From assembly GCA_022072085.1 (NCBI GenBank), contig JAJVII010000008.1, positions 1 through 64,000 of the forward strand: DNA of 64,000 bases, given 5' to 3'. Shown piece by piece: positions 16,922-25,827 of this stretch. Within the stretch, counting starts at the first letter, position 1. The number at the start of each line of letters is the position of its first letter. Both the position numbers and the translations under genes were made by a program. The notes below the pieces were generated by a model. It was not told where the DNA came from, made no database searches, and saw only the letters and a list, made by a program, of their open reading frames with translations. The DNA is from Phycisphaerae bacterium. Lineage in GTDB: Bacteria > Planctomycetota > Phycisphaerae > JAJVII01.

Positions 16922-17773
16922 TCAGTCCTTCCTCATCGGATAGAGGTGCTCGGGGGCGGGGTAGGCGCCGGCGGCGATGTCCTGGCGGTACTTCGCGAAG
17001 GCGTCGCGCATCTGCGGGCCCAGGTCGGCCAACTTCGGCACGAACCGGGGCGTGCGGCCGGGCGTCAGGCCCAGCAGGTCGTTGGTCACCACGACAAACC
17101 CGTCACAGCTCGGACCCGCGCCGCAACCGACGACCGGCACGCCGACCGCGTCGGTCACCCGTTGCGTGGTCTCAGCCGGCACGGCTTCCAGCAACAGCAT
17201 CACGGCGCCGGCGTCGACGAGCTTGATCGCGTCGGCCACCAGCCGCTCGGCATCCTCAGCGGTTCGACCGGTCGCCTTGTAGCTGCCGGTGTAGGTGATC
17301 CGCTGGGGCAGCAGGCCCAGGTGAGCCATCGTCGGCACGTTGGCCCGGTCCATCGCAGCGACCACGTCGGCCATCCGCCCGTCGCACTCCAGCTTGACGC
17401 AGTCGCAGCCGCCGTCAGCCACGAACGCCAGGGCGTGATCGACCGCCTCGTTCAACCGATTGTGGTAGGAGCCGAAGGGCATGTCGCCGATGACGTAGGC
17501 CGACGGCGCCCCGCGCCGCACCGCGCCGCAGGCGCTGAGCATCTCGGACAGTTTCACGCGGACGGTCGACTCGTGGCCGAACACGCACATGCCGATCGAG
17601 TCGCCGACGAGCAGGACGTCCACGCCGGCCTCAACCTGCCAGCGGGCCGTCGTCGCGTCGTAGGACGTGAGGACGGGGAACTTCTCGCCGGCCGACTTGC
17701 GGGCCCGGAGGTCGGTCAACGTAACGCGCGGGCGGCCCGCGTCCCCGGGGTCAGTCTGCTTTCGTGCGCTCAT
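16922..17773 (-). CDS. panB: 3-methyl-2-oxobutanoate hydroxymethyltransferase
   Basis: 283 residues from ATG 17773 (MSARKQTD). An upstream in-frame ATG at 17821 would overlap the preceding gene by 26 bases and adds no conserved sequence. Family signatures are present: LTSYDATTA, VDVLLVGDSIGM, YVIGDMPFGSY, CVKLE, MAHLGLLPQ and VVGCGAGPSCDGFVVV. The enzyme adds a hydroxymethyl group from methylene-tetrahydrofolate to ketoisovalerate, the first committed step to pantothenate and coenzyme A. It closes a minus-strand run with a HAD phosphatase and a nitrilase-type hydrolase; panC is not nearby. The assignment is firm. Confidence 0.92.
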   Translation of the reverse strand: MSARKQTDPGDAGRPRVTLTDLRARKSAGEKFPVLTSYDATTARWQVEAGVDVLLVGDSIGMCVFGHESTVRVKLSEMLSACGAVRRGAPSAYVIGDMPFGSYHNRLNEAVDHALAFVADGGCDCVKLECDGRMADVVAAMDRANVPTMAHLGLLPQRITYTGSYKATGRTAEDAERLVADAIKLVDAGAVMLLLEAVPAETTQRVTDAVGVPVVGCGAGPSCDGFVVVTNDLLGLTPGRTPRFVPKLADLGPQMRDAFAKYRQDIAAGAYPAPEHLYPMRKD

Positions 17774-17795
17774 GCCGCATTCCCCGATGCCGGAC

Positions 17796-18686
17796 TCACG
17801 CGGACGCCTTGCGCCGCGCATGGGGGTCGAACTCGCCCGCCAGGATCGCCGTGATCGCCCGGGCCACGCCGTCCGCGTCGTGGCCGGCCGTCACGTGGTC
17901 GGCCACCGCCAGCACGTCCGCATGGGCGTTGCCCATCGCCACGCCCAGGCCGCCGGCCGTCATCATCGGCACGTCGTTGATGTCGTCGCCGATGCTCGCG
18001 GTCCACTCGATCGGCCAGCCCTGCCGCTCGCAGACCCAGCGCATGGCCGTTCCTTTGTTCACGTCGCAGCCGAACACCTCCAGCAGCCGCAGGTCGGTGT
18101 CGGGGTAGAACAGGTCGTGCCAGTGGGCCCGCTCCTGCATCGCCTCCAGCCGCTGGCGGATCGGATCGCCGGCCTTGCCCTCAGCCACCATGCTGATCCG
18201 CAGCGTGTCGTCCGCCGCCCCCGGCGTCCAGCGCGGAACCTCGCAAAACCGCGTGCCGAAATGCGTCGTCGAAATCCGACGGTAGCGGTCATAGAGCGGC
18301 CAGTCGCCCCCCGGCAGCACGAGACGATAGTCGTAGCCCACCTGTGAGACGTCCTGAAGCATCAGCATCGGAACGCCCAGCTCGGACATTGCGGCAGCCG
18401 TCGCGTCGCGGGCCGCCGGCTCCATCGACCGGCGATGGATCGTCGCGCCATCGCCGACGCGGCTGACCAGGGCGCCGCCGGCGCAGATGGCCAGGTCGCC
18501 ATCGCCCAGGGGCAGTTGCCTGAACGCCGGGACGGCTTCGGTGTAGCAGCGGCCGGTGCAGACCACCACAGCCAGGCCCGCCTGGCGGGCGGCGTCGACG
18601 GCGTCGGCGTTGACCCGGCTGATCAGCCGGTCCGGACCCGTCAGCGTCATGTCAACATCTATGAAGATCGCGCGGTATTCAGTCAT
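17796..18686 (-). CDS. Cof-type HAD phosphatase
   Basis: 296 residues. Motif I is FIDVDMTLT (Asp10, Asp12), with CTGR at about 44, Lys in FGCDVNKGTAM and motif IV IGDDINDVPMM, followed by GVAMGNA. This set and the large C2-type cap are typical of the Cof/YidA group, which dephosphorylates sugar phosphates and cofactors such as FMN or PLP. The start overlaps the stop of the upstream nitrilase-type gene by four bases (ATGA), and panB follows 22 bases later. The operon link to pantothenate synthesis is noted, but the substrate is unknown. Confidence 0.8.
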   Translation of the reverse strand: MTEYRAIFIDVDMTLTGPDRLISRVNADAVDAARQAGLAVVVCTGRCYTEAVPAFRQLPLGDGDLAICAGGALVSRVGDGATIHRRSMEPAARDATAAAMSELGVPMLMLQDVSQVGYDYRLVLPGGDWPLYDRYRRISTTHFGTRFCEVPRWTPGAADDTLRISMVAEGKAGDPIRQRLEAMQERAHWHDLFYPDTDLRLLEVFGCDVNKGTAMRWVCERQGWPIEWTASIGDDINDVPMMTAGGLGVAMGNAHADVLAVADHVTAGHDADGVARAITAILAGEFDPHARRKASA

Positions 18687-20197
18687 CGCGTCGGACTCGG
18701 CTTCAGATTCAACTTCGACTTCACGTTCGACCTGGCCGACGGACAGCCCAGGTAACGTTCATACATCGCCGGGTCGCGATTGTTCACCACGTCCGTGCCC
18801 GGCACGAGTTCCTTGTCGCGGGCGGCCGCCGGCGTCAGTCGAGCCACGACGGCCATCGCCTCGCCCGCCAGCGAGTCGGCCAGCACCGTCCCGGTCGGAG
18901 CGACGATCACGGCGCGGTCCGCGGCGGCTGCGACGACGTAGATCCGGTTCTCTGACGCCCGCGTCCGCAGCAGGCGAAGGTCCGGGCAGTTCCCATCGGC
19001 TGCCGCGTCGGCGACGAACAGGTCCGCCCCGCCGAGCATCGCGGCCCGCGCGGCGGCGAATCCCTCCACCGGCCCGCCGGCCAGGCGGAACTCGCCATGC
19101 TGCAACGCATAGGCCAGCCCGCCGGTGAAACCGAGCATGATACCACAATCGGCGACGCGACGCATCCAGCGTGCCCAGCGGTCCTCGCCGTCAGCCAGCG
19201 ACGGCGGGACGATCAGTTGATTCACGCCCTGGGCCCCCAGGCCGGCTGCCAGACGGTCCAGCCGCGATTCGCTCCATTCCTTGCGTGTCCCGGCGATGGC
19301 CGCCACGATTAACGGCTGCTCGCCCGGCGGGGTCTGCTTCCGCCGCTCGGTGATCGGCAGCGATTCGGTCGCGTCGAACAAGATCGCGGGCAGTTCCCCG
19401 GCGGCCGGGGCCCCGGCGATCGACAGGTCCACCTCCGCCAGCAGCAGGCCCGGCTCCTGCGGGCCCAGCGACGCAACGCACTCACCCCGCGGCGAGACCA
19501 GGTTGCTGCGCCCGCAGTAGACGATCGCGTCGGCCTCGATGCCGACTTTGTTGGCCGACAAGATCCAGCAGCCGGTCTCCATCGCCCGGGCCGGCAGGAA
19601 GTAGCTGATCTGCGGGTTGGACAGTTCGTCGGCTTCGCGGCCCCAGCTCACCCACGCCGTCGGGTTGACCAGCAACTGGGCGCCCTGCCGCGCCGCCGCG
19701 GCGGCCAGCTCCGGCACACGGCCGTCGGCGCAAATCATCAGGCCGATGCAGCCGATCTCGGTCTGCACGACCGGGACTTCGTCGCCCTGCTCGAAGTACC
19801 GCCTGTCGAAATGCCAGAGCAGGTGCTTGCGATAGCGGGCCAACTCACGCCCGTCGGGCCCCAGCAGGATGGCCGCGTTGGCCAGCCGCCCGTGGCCCAT
19901 CTCCTCGATCACGCCCGCGACGAGATAGATGGCGTTGCTCCCGGCGACCTCCGAAAGCCGCTGCATCAGGGCATCGAACCCGAGCCGGTGGCCGGCCATA
20001 TCGCGGTAGTCCTGACGCGACCGCAGGAAATACGCGGGATAGGCGCACTCCGGCCACGCCACCAGCCTGGCCCCCTGCCCCGCAGCCTGTGCGGTGAGGT
20101 CAGCCAGCCGGTCCAGGTCGGCAACCGGTCCGGTGATCTGCCCAGCCGGGGCCTGGACGGCGGCAACGGTCAGACGGGTTGCGGCGTTGCGGGCCAT
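18683..20197 (-). CDS. Carbon-nitrogen hydrolase with a second, degenerate nitrilase domain
   Basis: 504 residues from ATG 20197 (MARNAATRLTVAAVQAP); an in-frame ATG 120 bases upstream adds non-conserved sequence. The first domain (1-270) has the catalytic triad Glu50 (WPECAYPAYF), Lys124 (RKHLLWHFD) and Cys156 (GLMICADGR), so it should hydrolyse an amide or nitrile. A second domain (about 290-480) follows the same fold pattern (PLIVAAIAGT, NRIYVVAAAADRAVIVAPTG) but has no Glu, Lys or Cys at the matching places. It may be a structural or regulatory half. It is the first gene of a tight trio with the HAD phosphatase and panB. The substrate is unknown; omega-amidase or ureidopropionase-like activity is possible. 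Confidence 0.78.
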   Translation of the reverse strand: MARNAATRLTVAAVQAPAGQITGPVADLDRLADLTAQAAGQGARLVAWPECAYPAYFLRSRQDYRDMAGHRLGFDALMQRLSEVAGSNAIYLVAGVIEEMGHGRLANAAILLGPDGRELARYRKHLLWHFDRRYFEQGDEVPVVQTEIGCIGLMICADGRVPELAAAAARQGAQLLVNPTAWVSWGREADELSNPQISYFLPARAMETGCWILSANKVGIEADAIVYCGRSNLVSPRGECVASLGPQEPGLLLAEVDLSIAGAPAAGELPAILFDATESLPITERRKQTPPGEQPLIVAAIAGTRKEWSESRLDRLAAGLGAQGVNQLIVPPSLADGEDRWARWMRRVADCGIMLGFTGGLAYALQHGEFRLAGGPVEGFAAARAAMLGGADLFVADAAADGNCPDLRLLRTRASENRIYVVAAAADRAVIVAPTGTVLADSLAGEAMAVVARLTPAAARDKELVPGTDVVNNRDPAMYERYLGCPSARSNVKSKLNLKPSPTR

Positions 20198-20407
20198 ATC
20201 CAAAGGATACCCCGCGCGGCAGCCGGTTGGAACAGGAATCACACGGGCCCAAGGGCAATCGCGTTCCGTCCCCTCCGCATCCAACGGGGACGGGCCCAAG
20301 ACCAGGTCGCGGTGCAACCGTGCTCAAGGGTCCTGCGGGGAAACAGCCAGGGGGACTGACGAGGTCAGAGTGGGAGACGCGTCGGCCCGCCTACGGCTCG
20401 AACAGGG

Positions 20408-22075
20408 CTACTTCTTGGCCGGTCGCACGGGCTCGATCTCCGGCCGTCCGATCGACAGCGTGCCGGGCCAGTTGCGGATGACCACGGCCAAACGGGCCGC
20501 GTCGGCTGGGCGTTTGCGGCGGGTCGGTCCACGCCAGCGGATGATGCTCTGACTGCCCAGTTCGCCCTTCTGCTCGACCACCTCGCCGGTGAAGACGCCG
20601 TCCTTGAAGAAGAAGATCAGGCGATGGACCGGGCACTTGCGGTGCGACGTGCGATAGAGAGCGGCCGTCGCGACGAACCGTTGCCGTCCGACGGGGACGG
20701 CCGTGTTGAACAGCACCGCGGCGTAGCCCTGCGGCCCGTCGGCCTGTACGCTGACGATGTCATCGTGGACCTTCGCGTTGCACTGGCGCGGCACGCGCAG
20801 CCAACTCCAGCCGCCCTCCAGATGGAACGGCGGGTCGGGGCGCTGGACGGTGCGCGGCGGCTTGACGCCCCGGCACAGCGCCTCCAGGGCCCGGGCAATC
20901 GACTGCCCGATCCGCCGCCAGTCGTCCGGCCCAGCCAGGCGGCTGTTGGCCTGCCAGTTGTAACTTAGCTCGATGGAACTGCTGTGGTCGGCCAGGCCGC
21001 AGGCCGCGTGGAAGGTGGAAGAAACCTTCGGCCCGACCTCCGGCCCGGACCAGTCGATGTGCTCGGGATCATTGTTCGCCCAGCGCAGCGGGCTCTGCTC
21101 GCTGTTGAACCGCTCGATGAGCTTGGCCAGCCACCACGCCGATCGCCACGCGTCCGGCCCGCTCCACGCCGGGCTGGGCGGGACGGGAAAGCTCACCCCC
21201 GACGGACCCGGGGCGTGCAGGTCGATGAAGGCGAGCATGCTGCCGCTGCGCCCGCCGCACTTGAGGCGGCTGGCGTCCATCGCCTGTCGCAGGGCCCTGA
21301 TCTCGGGCCGCTGCGGGAACGCGCACCAGTCGCGGTTGAAGTCCACCGGCGCTCGGTCCTTGCCGTACATCCCCTCGGCCACGCCGTCGACGTCGGTCGC
21401 GGGGCAAACGAAGATCGTCGCGCGACGGCGGAGGCCGGCAGCCCACTTGGCCTTGCTCAAGATCGCCTCGACGAGTCCCTCAGCCGCGAAACTGCCCGGC
21501 ACCTCGCCGGAATGCTGGCGGGCCAGCACCCAGATCAGTTTGCGACCGCGCGCCGGCGTGCCGATCCGTAGCACGCGCAGACTGCGGCCGCCTCTTGTGC
21601 GGCAGAGCGTGAGGATCTTCACCCCCGACCGGCGGCCCATCGCCGTCCACCGGGCAAACGCCTCCTCCACGTCCTGCATCGTGAAGGGGTAGCAATAGGC
21701 GACTTCCGTCACGCCCGGCCCGCAAGGCACGTCGAACTGGAAGAACCCCTGCGTCAGCCTCGGCCCGCCGTCGAAGAGCCCGCCGCCGGGCTCGCCCGAG
21801 CGGCAGGTCGTGGGGTCCACGCGCAGCCACGGCCCGTCGCCGGTGCGATAGACCGGGACGGCCCGGTCGAACGTGGGCGCCCCCAGAAGATGGTCGCGAT
21901 TGGTCAGGATCATCCGGACCGGCGAGCCGTCGCCGCCGGCAACCTTGAAGTGGAACCACATGCCCCGCGGGCCGTCGCCTAGCGGGGCCGCGAACTGGAT
22001 GCGCCGGTCTGAGTCGCTGACGCGGACCTTCTCGACCGCGGCGTGCTCGAAATCCTTGAGAACCTGAAGTGCCAT
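20408..22075 (-). CDS. M14-family zinc carboxypeptidase with N-terminal beta domain
   Basis: 555 residues from ATG 22075, which has GCAGGAG upstream; an earlier in-frame ATG at 22165 lacks this. Residues 1-140 look like the beta-sandwich found before the catalytic domain of cytosolic carboxypeptidases (RGMWFHFKV, PYTFxxxD-like YPFTMQDV). The catalytic domain has the zinc ligands His188 and Glu191 (ARQHSGEVPGSF), His287 (FIDLHAP), the substrate-binding FNRDW (246-250) and the likely catalytic Glu369 (SSIELSYNW). Residues 400-555 form an extra domain with no known motif. No signal peptide is visible. It probably trims C-terminal residues from peptides or proteins, possibly glutamates as in CCP enzymes; that substrate is inferred from the architecture. 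Confidence 0.8.
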   Translation of the reverse strand: MALQVLKDFEHAAVEKVRVSDSDRRIQFAAPLGDGPRGMWFHFKVAGGDGSPVRMILTNRDHLLGAPTFDRAVPVYRTGDGPWLRVDPTTCRSGEPGGGLFDGGPRLTQGFFQFDVPCGPGVTEVAYCYPFTMQDVEEAFARWTAMGRRSGVKILTLCRTRGGRSLRVLRIGTPARGRKLIWVLARQHSGEVPGSFAAEGLVEAILSKAKWAAGLRRRATIFVCPATDVDGVAEGMYGKDRAPVDFNRDWCAFPQRPEIRALRQAMDASRLKCGGRSGSMLAFIDLHAPGPSGVSFPVPPSPAWSGPDAWRSAWWLAKLIERFNSEQSPLRWANNDPEHIDWSGPEVGPKVSSTFHAACGLADHSSSIELSYNWQANSRLAGPDDWRRIGQSIARALEALCRGVKPPRTVQRPDPPFHLEGGWSWLRVPRQCNAKVHDDIVSVQADGPQGYAAVLFNTAVPVGRQRFVATAALYRTSHRKCPVHRLIFFFKDGVFTGEVVEQKGELGSQSIIRWRGPTRRKRPADAARLAVVIRNWPGTLSIGRPEIEPVRPAKK

Positions 22076-22210
22076 GCCGGCTCCTGCACGGGACTGGACG
22101 TACCAGGGGCATCGACGGACCTGCGTCGATAGTCGAAGGTATATCGAATTGCGGCCCGAGTCCATAGGCCAATTCGCCGCCCGACGACCCCGTCCGAAGC
22201 GATCCGAGGC

Positions 22211-22240
22211 TTGCCGCGGTACGTCGGCTTCGACTATGCT
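22211..22240 (+). promoter_or_regulatory. Possible promoter for the sulfatase gene
   Basis: TTGCCG (22211-22216), 18 bases, TATGCT (22235-22240), 29 bases before the ATG. Confidence 0.3.
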
Positions 22241-22269
22241 CTGGGCCTGTACCCACGGAGGCCCAGGCC

Positions 22270-23796
22270 ATGCCCGGACGACCCAACATCCTGTTCCTGA
22301 TGACCGACCAGCACCGCCACGACGCTCTGGGATGCGTCAACCCGACGATCCGAACGCCGACACTGGACGCGATCGCGGCTCGCGGCGTGCGGTTTTCGCA
22401 GGCGATCTGCAACGTGCCCATCTGCGTACCCAGCCGATACTCGATGATGTGCGGACTCTACGGGTTCCAGAACGGCGTGAAGCACAACACCCAGATGGTC
22501 GTCCGCGACGCGGAGTTGCCCGTGCCGGTGCTGGCCCAGCGGCTGGCAGCCGGAGGCTATCAGACCGCGGGCATCGGCAAGACGCACTGGTACATCGGCT
22601 CGTGGGTCATGCCCGACGTGAAGGTCGAGGGCAGCCGCCGCGGCTTTGAGGCCCGGGCAATCCAGGGCCGCCGCGAGCCCAACAACGACGAGGTCGGCAG
22701 CCTTTACATGGCCGACGACCAACCCGAGTGGTTCGACCGCGTCCGGGAGGAAGCCCGCATCGGCGGCCCGGGCGGCGAGGCCATGCCCGGCTACGTCGGG
22801 GCGACCAGCGGGATTCCGCCTGAGGAGCACTTCGAGGGCTGGCTGACCAGCCGGGCGCTGGACTTCCTCGACCGCCAGCGCGACCCGGCCCGCCCGTTCT
22901 TCCTCTACCTCAGCCTGGACTACCCGCACGCGGGCCTCCAGCCGCCGGCCGAGTTCGAGGACCTCTACGACATCGCCGACTTCCCCGACAACCCGCCGCC
23001 CGAGCCGATCCCCGACGGCCATCGCCACGCCCCCCCCGGCGGCGATCCGTGGGGGTACTTCGAGGACCGCTGGATCAACATGACGCCCCAGCAGCGCCGC
23101 CGCTCGCGGCTGCGCTACGCGGCCCTGTGCAGCTACGTCGACAGCCGGTTCGGCATGGTGATCGACCGGCTGCGCAACATGGGCGAGTTGGACAACACGT
23201 TCATCGTCTTCACGTCCGACCACGGCGACATGCTCGGCGATCGCGGCCGGGTCTCCAAGTATTGCCTCTACGACGGAAGCGTGCGAGTGCCGATGATCGT
23301 CGCCGGGCCGGGCGTCGGGCGGAGCGGCGCGGTGGACGATCGCCCGGCTGAACTGGTGGACGTCGTACCGACGTTGCTGAACGCCGCGGGCATGGAGATT
23401 CCCCAGACGCTGCCGGGGTTCAGCCTGCTGTCGGATTTCCAGCGGACGGGGTCGTTCGCGGAGTTCCACGGGCGCGGCTACGAGCAGTTCCAGCGGGCGC
23501 CGGCCGTCATGTGGCGGACCGCCGACTGGAAGCTCATCCTCTACCTGCCCGGCAAGCTCGGCGAAGTCTACGGGCGATATGACAACCTGGCCGGCGAACT
23601 GTATCACCTGGCCGACGACCCGCTGGAGCTGCGCAATCTGTTCAGCCGGCCGGACTGCGCCGAGGTCCGCGAGCGGATGACGCGCCAGTTGCTGATGCAC
23701 GTAATGAGCGCCCTGGGCCGATTCCCCTTCGCCCCCGCGCGGCCGGCGATCCGTGTCACCGGCCCGGAGACCAAGCCGGACCGGGCAAGCTGGTGA
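22270..23796 (+). CDS. Type I sulfatase (formylglycine-dependent)
   Basis: 508 residues with ACGGAGG upstream. MTDQHRHDALGC (Asp13) supplies metal ligands, and CVPSR (52-56) is the CxPSR signature whose Cys52 is oxidised to formylglycine. TSDHGDMLGD near 318 gives the second metal-binding pair. Ordinary sulfatases of this size hydrolyse sulfate esters on polysaccharides or small molecules. There is no obvious signal peptide, so it may act in the cytoplasm. It needs a formylglycine-generating enzyme encoded elsewhere. Sulfatases are abundant in planctomycetes and usually serve in algal-polysaccharide use. Confidence 0.9.
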   Translation: MPGRPNILFLMTDQHRHDALGCVNPTIRTPTLDAIAARGVRFSQAICNVPICVPSRYSMMCGLYGFQNGVKHNTQMVVRDAELPVPVLAQRLAAGGYQTAGIGKTHWYIGSWVMPDVKVEGSRRGFEARAIQGRREPNNDEVGSLYMADDQPEWFDRVREEARIGGPGGEAMPGYVGATSGIPPEEHFEGWLTSRALDFLDRQRDPARPFFLYLSLDYPHAGLQPPAEFEDLYDIADFPDNPPPEPIPDGHRHAPPGGDPWGYFEDRWINMTPQQRRRSRLRYAALCSYVDSRFGMVIDRLRNMGELDNTFIVFTSDHGDMLGDRGRVSKYCLYDGSVRVPMIVAGPGVGRSGAVDDRPAELVDVVPTLLNAAGMEIPQTLPGFSLLSDFQRTGSFAEFHGRGYEQFQRAPAVMWRTADWKLILYLPGKLGEVYGRYDNLAGELYHLADDPLELRNLFSRPDCAEVRERMTRQLLMHVMSALGRFPFAPARPAIRVTGPETKPDRASW

Positions 23797-23829
23797 CCGC
23801 ATTGGCCTGGAATGAACCAACTCCTGTAG

Positions 23830-24107
23830 GGGGCTCTAACAGAACCTACGCGGGTCGCGACGACGGGTATTGCGGTCGCGGCCAAGGAGTCGAGGAGGAG
23901 TCGATACGGGACGGAGTATCGTCGACGACGAGCGACGCCGGCCGCGACCGCAAGCCCCGCCGTCCCGGCGGGTTGGGCCGCAAAGGGCCCGTCTGCGGCG
24001 TCGCCGCTTCTCGACGATACTCAGTTTCGTATCGACTGCGTCGCGGCTTCTTGCATCCGGGCCCTTTGCGACCCAACGCGATCCCGTGTAGGTTCTGTTA
24101 GAGCCCC
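23830..24107. repeat. 278-bp palindromic element with 20-bp terminal inverted repeats
   Basis: A perfect 20-base terminal inverted repeat (23830-23849 and 24088-24107, starting GGGGCTCTAACAG) continues imperfectly for about ten more bases. Inside are two more hairpins: arms 23870-23883/23940-23953 (14 bp, perfect) and 23973-23991/24058-24076 (18 of 19). Each hairpin carries a GTATCG-type core, so the two halves look related. There is no gene inside. It fills the gap between the sulfatase and the kelch-like gene and ends a few bases before the latter's ribosome binding site. It looks like a non-autonomous mobile element or a folded RNA; no target-site duplication is clear. Confidence 0.75.
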
Positions 24108-24124
24108 TAAGGATGGAAACAGCG

Positions 24125-25294
24125 ATGAATGGAACGCTTGCGGCAATTCTCGTCCTTCTGCTCTGCTCCTCGATTGCCCTGGCTGCGGATGCGACGCCGC
24201 CGGCCTCGCCGACCACTCAGCCGGTCCAGGCCGCCAAGGCCAGTCCGAACACATGGATCGCCTTTTCGCCATCCTTCCACGGCGCTCCGCGCGGCGGGCG
24301 CTATATCGCCGTCGGCTGGAACAAGATGGTCTACGACGCCCGCGGGCATCGGGCGATCATCATGGACCGATGGAAGGACGACATCCGCGACATGACGATC
24401 TACGCCAACGCGGCCATCGCCATCGACGTGGCGGCCGATCGCGCCGACGTACTCAAGCTGACCAACCACAAGCGGGCGTCCGGCAACGGGCCGGGCGGCT
24501 ACCTCACCGCGACCCTGCCCGAGAACGCGACCGACCCGACGCCCATGGACCGGCACCCCTACGGCTGCCTGGTCTACTGCGACTTCGACAACTCGATCTA
24601 CCTGGGCCCCGGCGCGAACCGGTCGGCCAAGCCCCCGCACCCGCAGGATTTCTGGCGGCTGGATCTGGCGACGCGCAAGTGGAGTCTGGTCGATCCCGGC
24701 CCGGAGAAGGTCGTCGGCAAGGGTCTGCTGGAGCGGGCGATGTGCTACGACTCGGCCAACAAGGTGATACTGTTCTATAAGTCGATCGGGGCCGGCTCGA
24801 CCTGCCTGTACGACGTCGTCAAACGCGAGTGGCGTCAGCCCAAGCAGGCCGTCGAACCGGCCGCCGGCATGAGCGCGGCCCTGGAATACGACTCGAAGCG
24901 CCAGGTGATCTATCTGTTCGGCGGGCCGGGCAGCAAGGGCAAGGAATGGAACAGCCCCGGCGCCGAGCTGTGGCGTTACTCGGTGAAGGACAACGAGTGG
25001 AAGCAGTTGGCCGACTCGCCCGTGCCGGCCCGGGCGCCCGCCCTGGCCTACGACTCGGCCCACGATGTGCTGCTGGTCAGCGTCGAGCGTCAGAACAAGC
25101 CCAACGCCGTGCTGCTGTATCACCCGGCTGACGACAAGTGGACGGAGATGGTCCCACCGGCCGATGGCGGCCCCTGGCCGACCGGCGGATGGGACACGCT
25201 CTGCTACGACGTCACCAACAACGTGTTCGTTCTGAAAGCCGGGGTCTACGACGCCCAGCGTTGGCTGGTCATGCACTATCAGCCGACCAAGTAG
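24125..25294 (+). CDS. Secreted kelch/beta-propeller-like protein
   Basis: 389 residues from ATG 24125; ATG 24113 in the same frame sits directly on the AAGGA ribosome site, so 24125 is preferred. A signal peptide (residues 1-20, LLLCSSIALAADA) is followed by a Pro/Thr-rich linker. The rest contains repeated blocks such as LVYCDFDNSIYLGPG, RAMCYDSANKVILFY, ALEYDSKRQVIYLFGG and ALAYDSAHDVLLV, each ending in a W-containing strand (RKWSLV, REWRQP, NEWKQL, DKWTEM). That is the blade pattern of kelch propellers. No catalytic motif is visible. Probably extracytoplasmic carbohydrate or protein binding. The palindromic element lies immediately upstream and may have supplied or disrupted its promoter. 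Confidence 0.65.
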   Translation: MNGTLAAILVLLLCSSIALAADATPPASPTTQPVQAAKASPNTWIAFSPSFHGAPRGGRYIAVGWNKMVYDARGHRAIIMDRWKDDIRDMTIYANAAIAIDVAADRADVLKLTNHKRASGNGPGGYLTATLPENATDPTPMDRHPYGCLVYCDFDNSIYLGPGANRSAKPPHPQDFWRLDLATRKWSLVDPGPEKVVGKGLLERAMCYDSANKVILFYKSIGAGSTCLYDVVKREWRQPKQAVEPAAGMSAALEYDSKRQVIYLFGGPGSKGKEWNSPGAELWRYSVKDNEWKQLADSPVPARAPALAYDSAHDVLLVSVERQNKPNAVLLYHPADDKWTEMVPPADGGPWPTGGWDTLCYDVTNNVFVLKAGVYDAQRWLVMHYQPTK

Positions 25295-25369
25295 CCTGAA
25301 ATCGCAGCCGCCCCTGACAAGTTGATGGACGTTCCGCTTTCATGCCACCCCATGAGCGCAAACAAGAGA

Positions 25370-25389
25370 AGCCCGGCCAACGCCGGGCT
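25370..25389 (-). terminator. Terminator after tatA and tRNA-Val
   Basis: Arms AGCCCGGC (25370-25377) and GCCGGGCT (25382-25389) with a four-base loop. On the minus strand it is followed by TCTCTTGTTTG, so it ends transcripts coming from tRNA-Val. Confidence 0.6.
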
Positions 25390-25399
25390 CCTTCGCGAC

Positions 25400-25473
25400 T
25401 GGGCGATATAGGACTTGAACCTATGACCTCACGGGTGTGATCCGTGCGCTCTAACCAACTGAGCTAATCGCCC
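25400..25473 (-). tRNA. tRNA-Val, anticodon CAC
   Basis: 74 bases. The 5' end GGGCGATTAGCTCAG pairs at the acceptor with the 3' ATCGCCC, and the T loop GGTTCAAGTCC is intact. The anticodon stem CACGG/CCGTG encloses ATCACAC, giving anticodon CAC (complement of 25437-25439), which reads GUG. The discriminator is A and CCA is not encoded. It lies seven bases after tatA on the same strand. Confidence 0.93.
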
Positions 25474-25480
25474 GCTGTCC

Positions 25481-25732
25481 TCAATTGTCGCTGGGCCGGG
25501 GGCCCGATTCATTCTTCTTCTCGGCCGGCTTGTCGCCGGCGGTGTCGACTTCGCGCTTCACATCCTTCACCTGGTCGTCGACATCCTTGAGGCCCCTCTT
25601 GAACTCCACGAGGCCCTTGCCCAGGCTTCGCCCGACCTCCGGCAGCCGTCGCCCGAACAGCAGCAACGCCACCAGCAGGATCACCATCCACTCCCAGCCG
25701 CCGGGAGCCCATGCCAACGTCGGTGTCCACAT
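25481..25732 (-). CDS. tatA: Twin-arginine translocase subunit TatA/E
   Basis: 83 residues from ATG 25732, preceded by GGAAGGTGG; an ATG 36 bases earlier lacks this site. A short periplasmic start and one membrane helix (WEWMVILLVALLLFG, about 14-28) are followed by the conserved FGRRLPEVGRSLGKGLVEFKRG amphipathic helix (27-48), then a charged tail. This is the TatA/E layout: many copies form the pore of the Tat pathway, which exports folded proteins. tatC is not in the window. The downstream tRNA-Val probably shares its transcript. Confidence 0.9.
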   Translation of the reverse strand: MWTPTLAWAPGGWEWMVILLVALLLFGRRLPEVGRSLGKGLVEFKRGLKDVDDQVKDVKREVDTAGDKPAEKKNESGPRPSDN

Positions 25733-25827
25733 GACCGTCCACCTTCCGCCATGCAGGCGGGGTTGCATGAATTATAAGGACCGCCCGGGGTCTGTCAATC
25801 AATCCGTCCGCGGAGCGTCCCGCTCAT

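Noticed and set aside
16922-17821. Longer start for panB
   Set aside because: The extra 16 residues are not conserved and would overlap the HAD gene; ATG 17773 leaves a normal 22-base gap.
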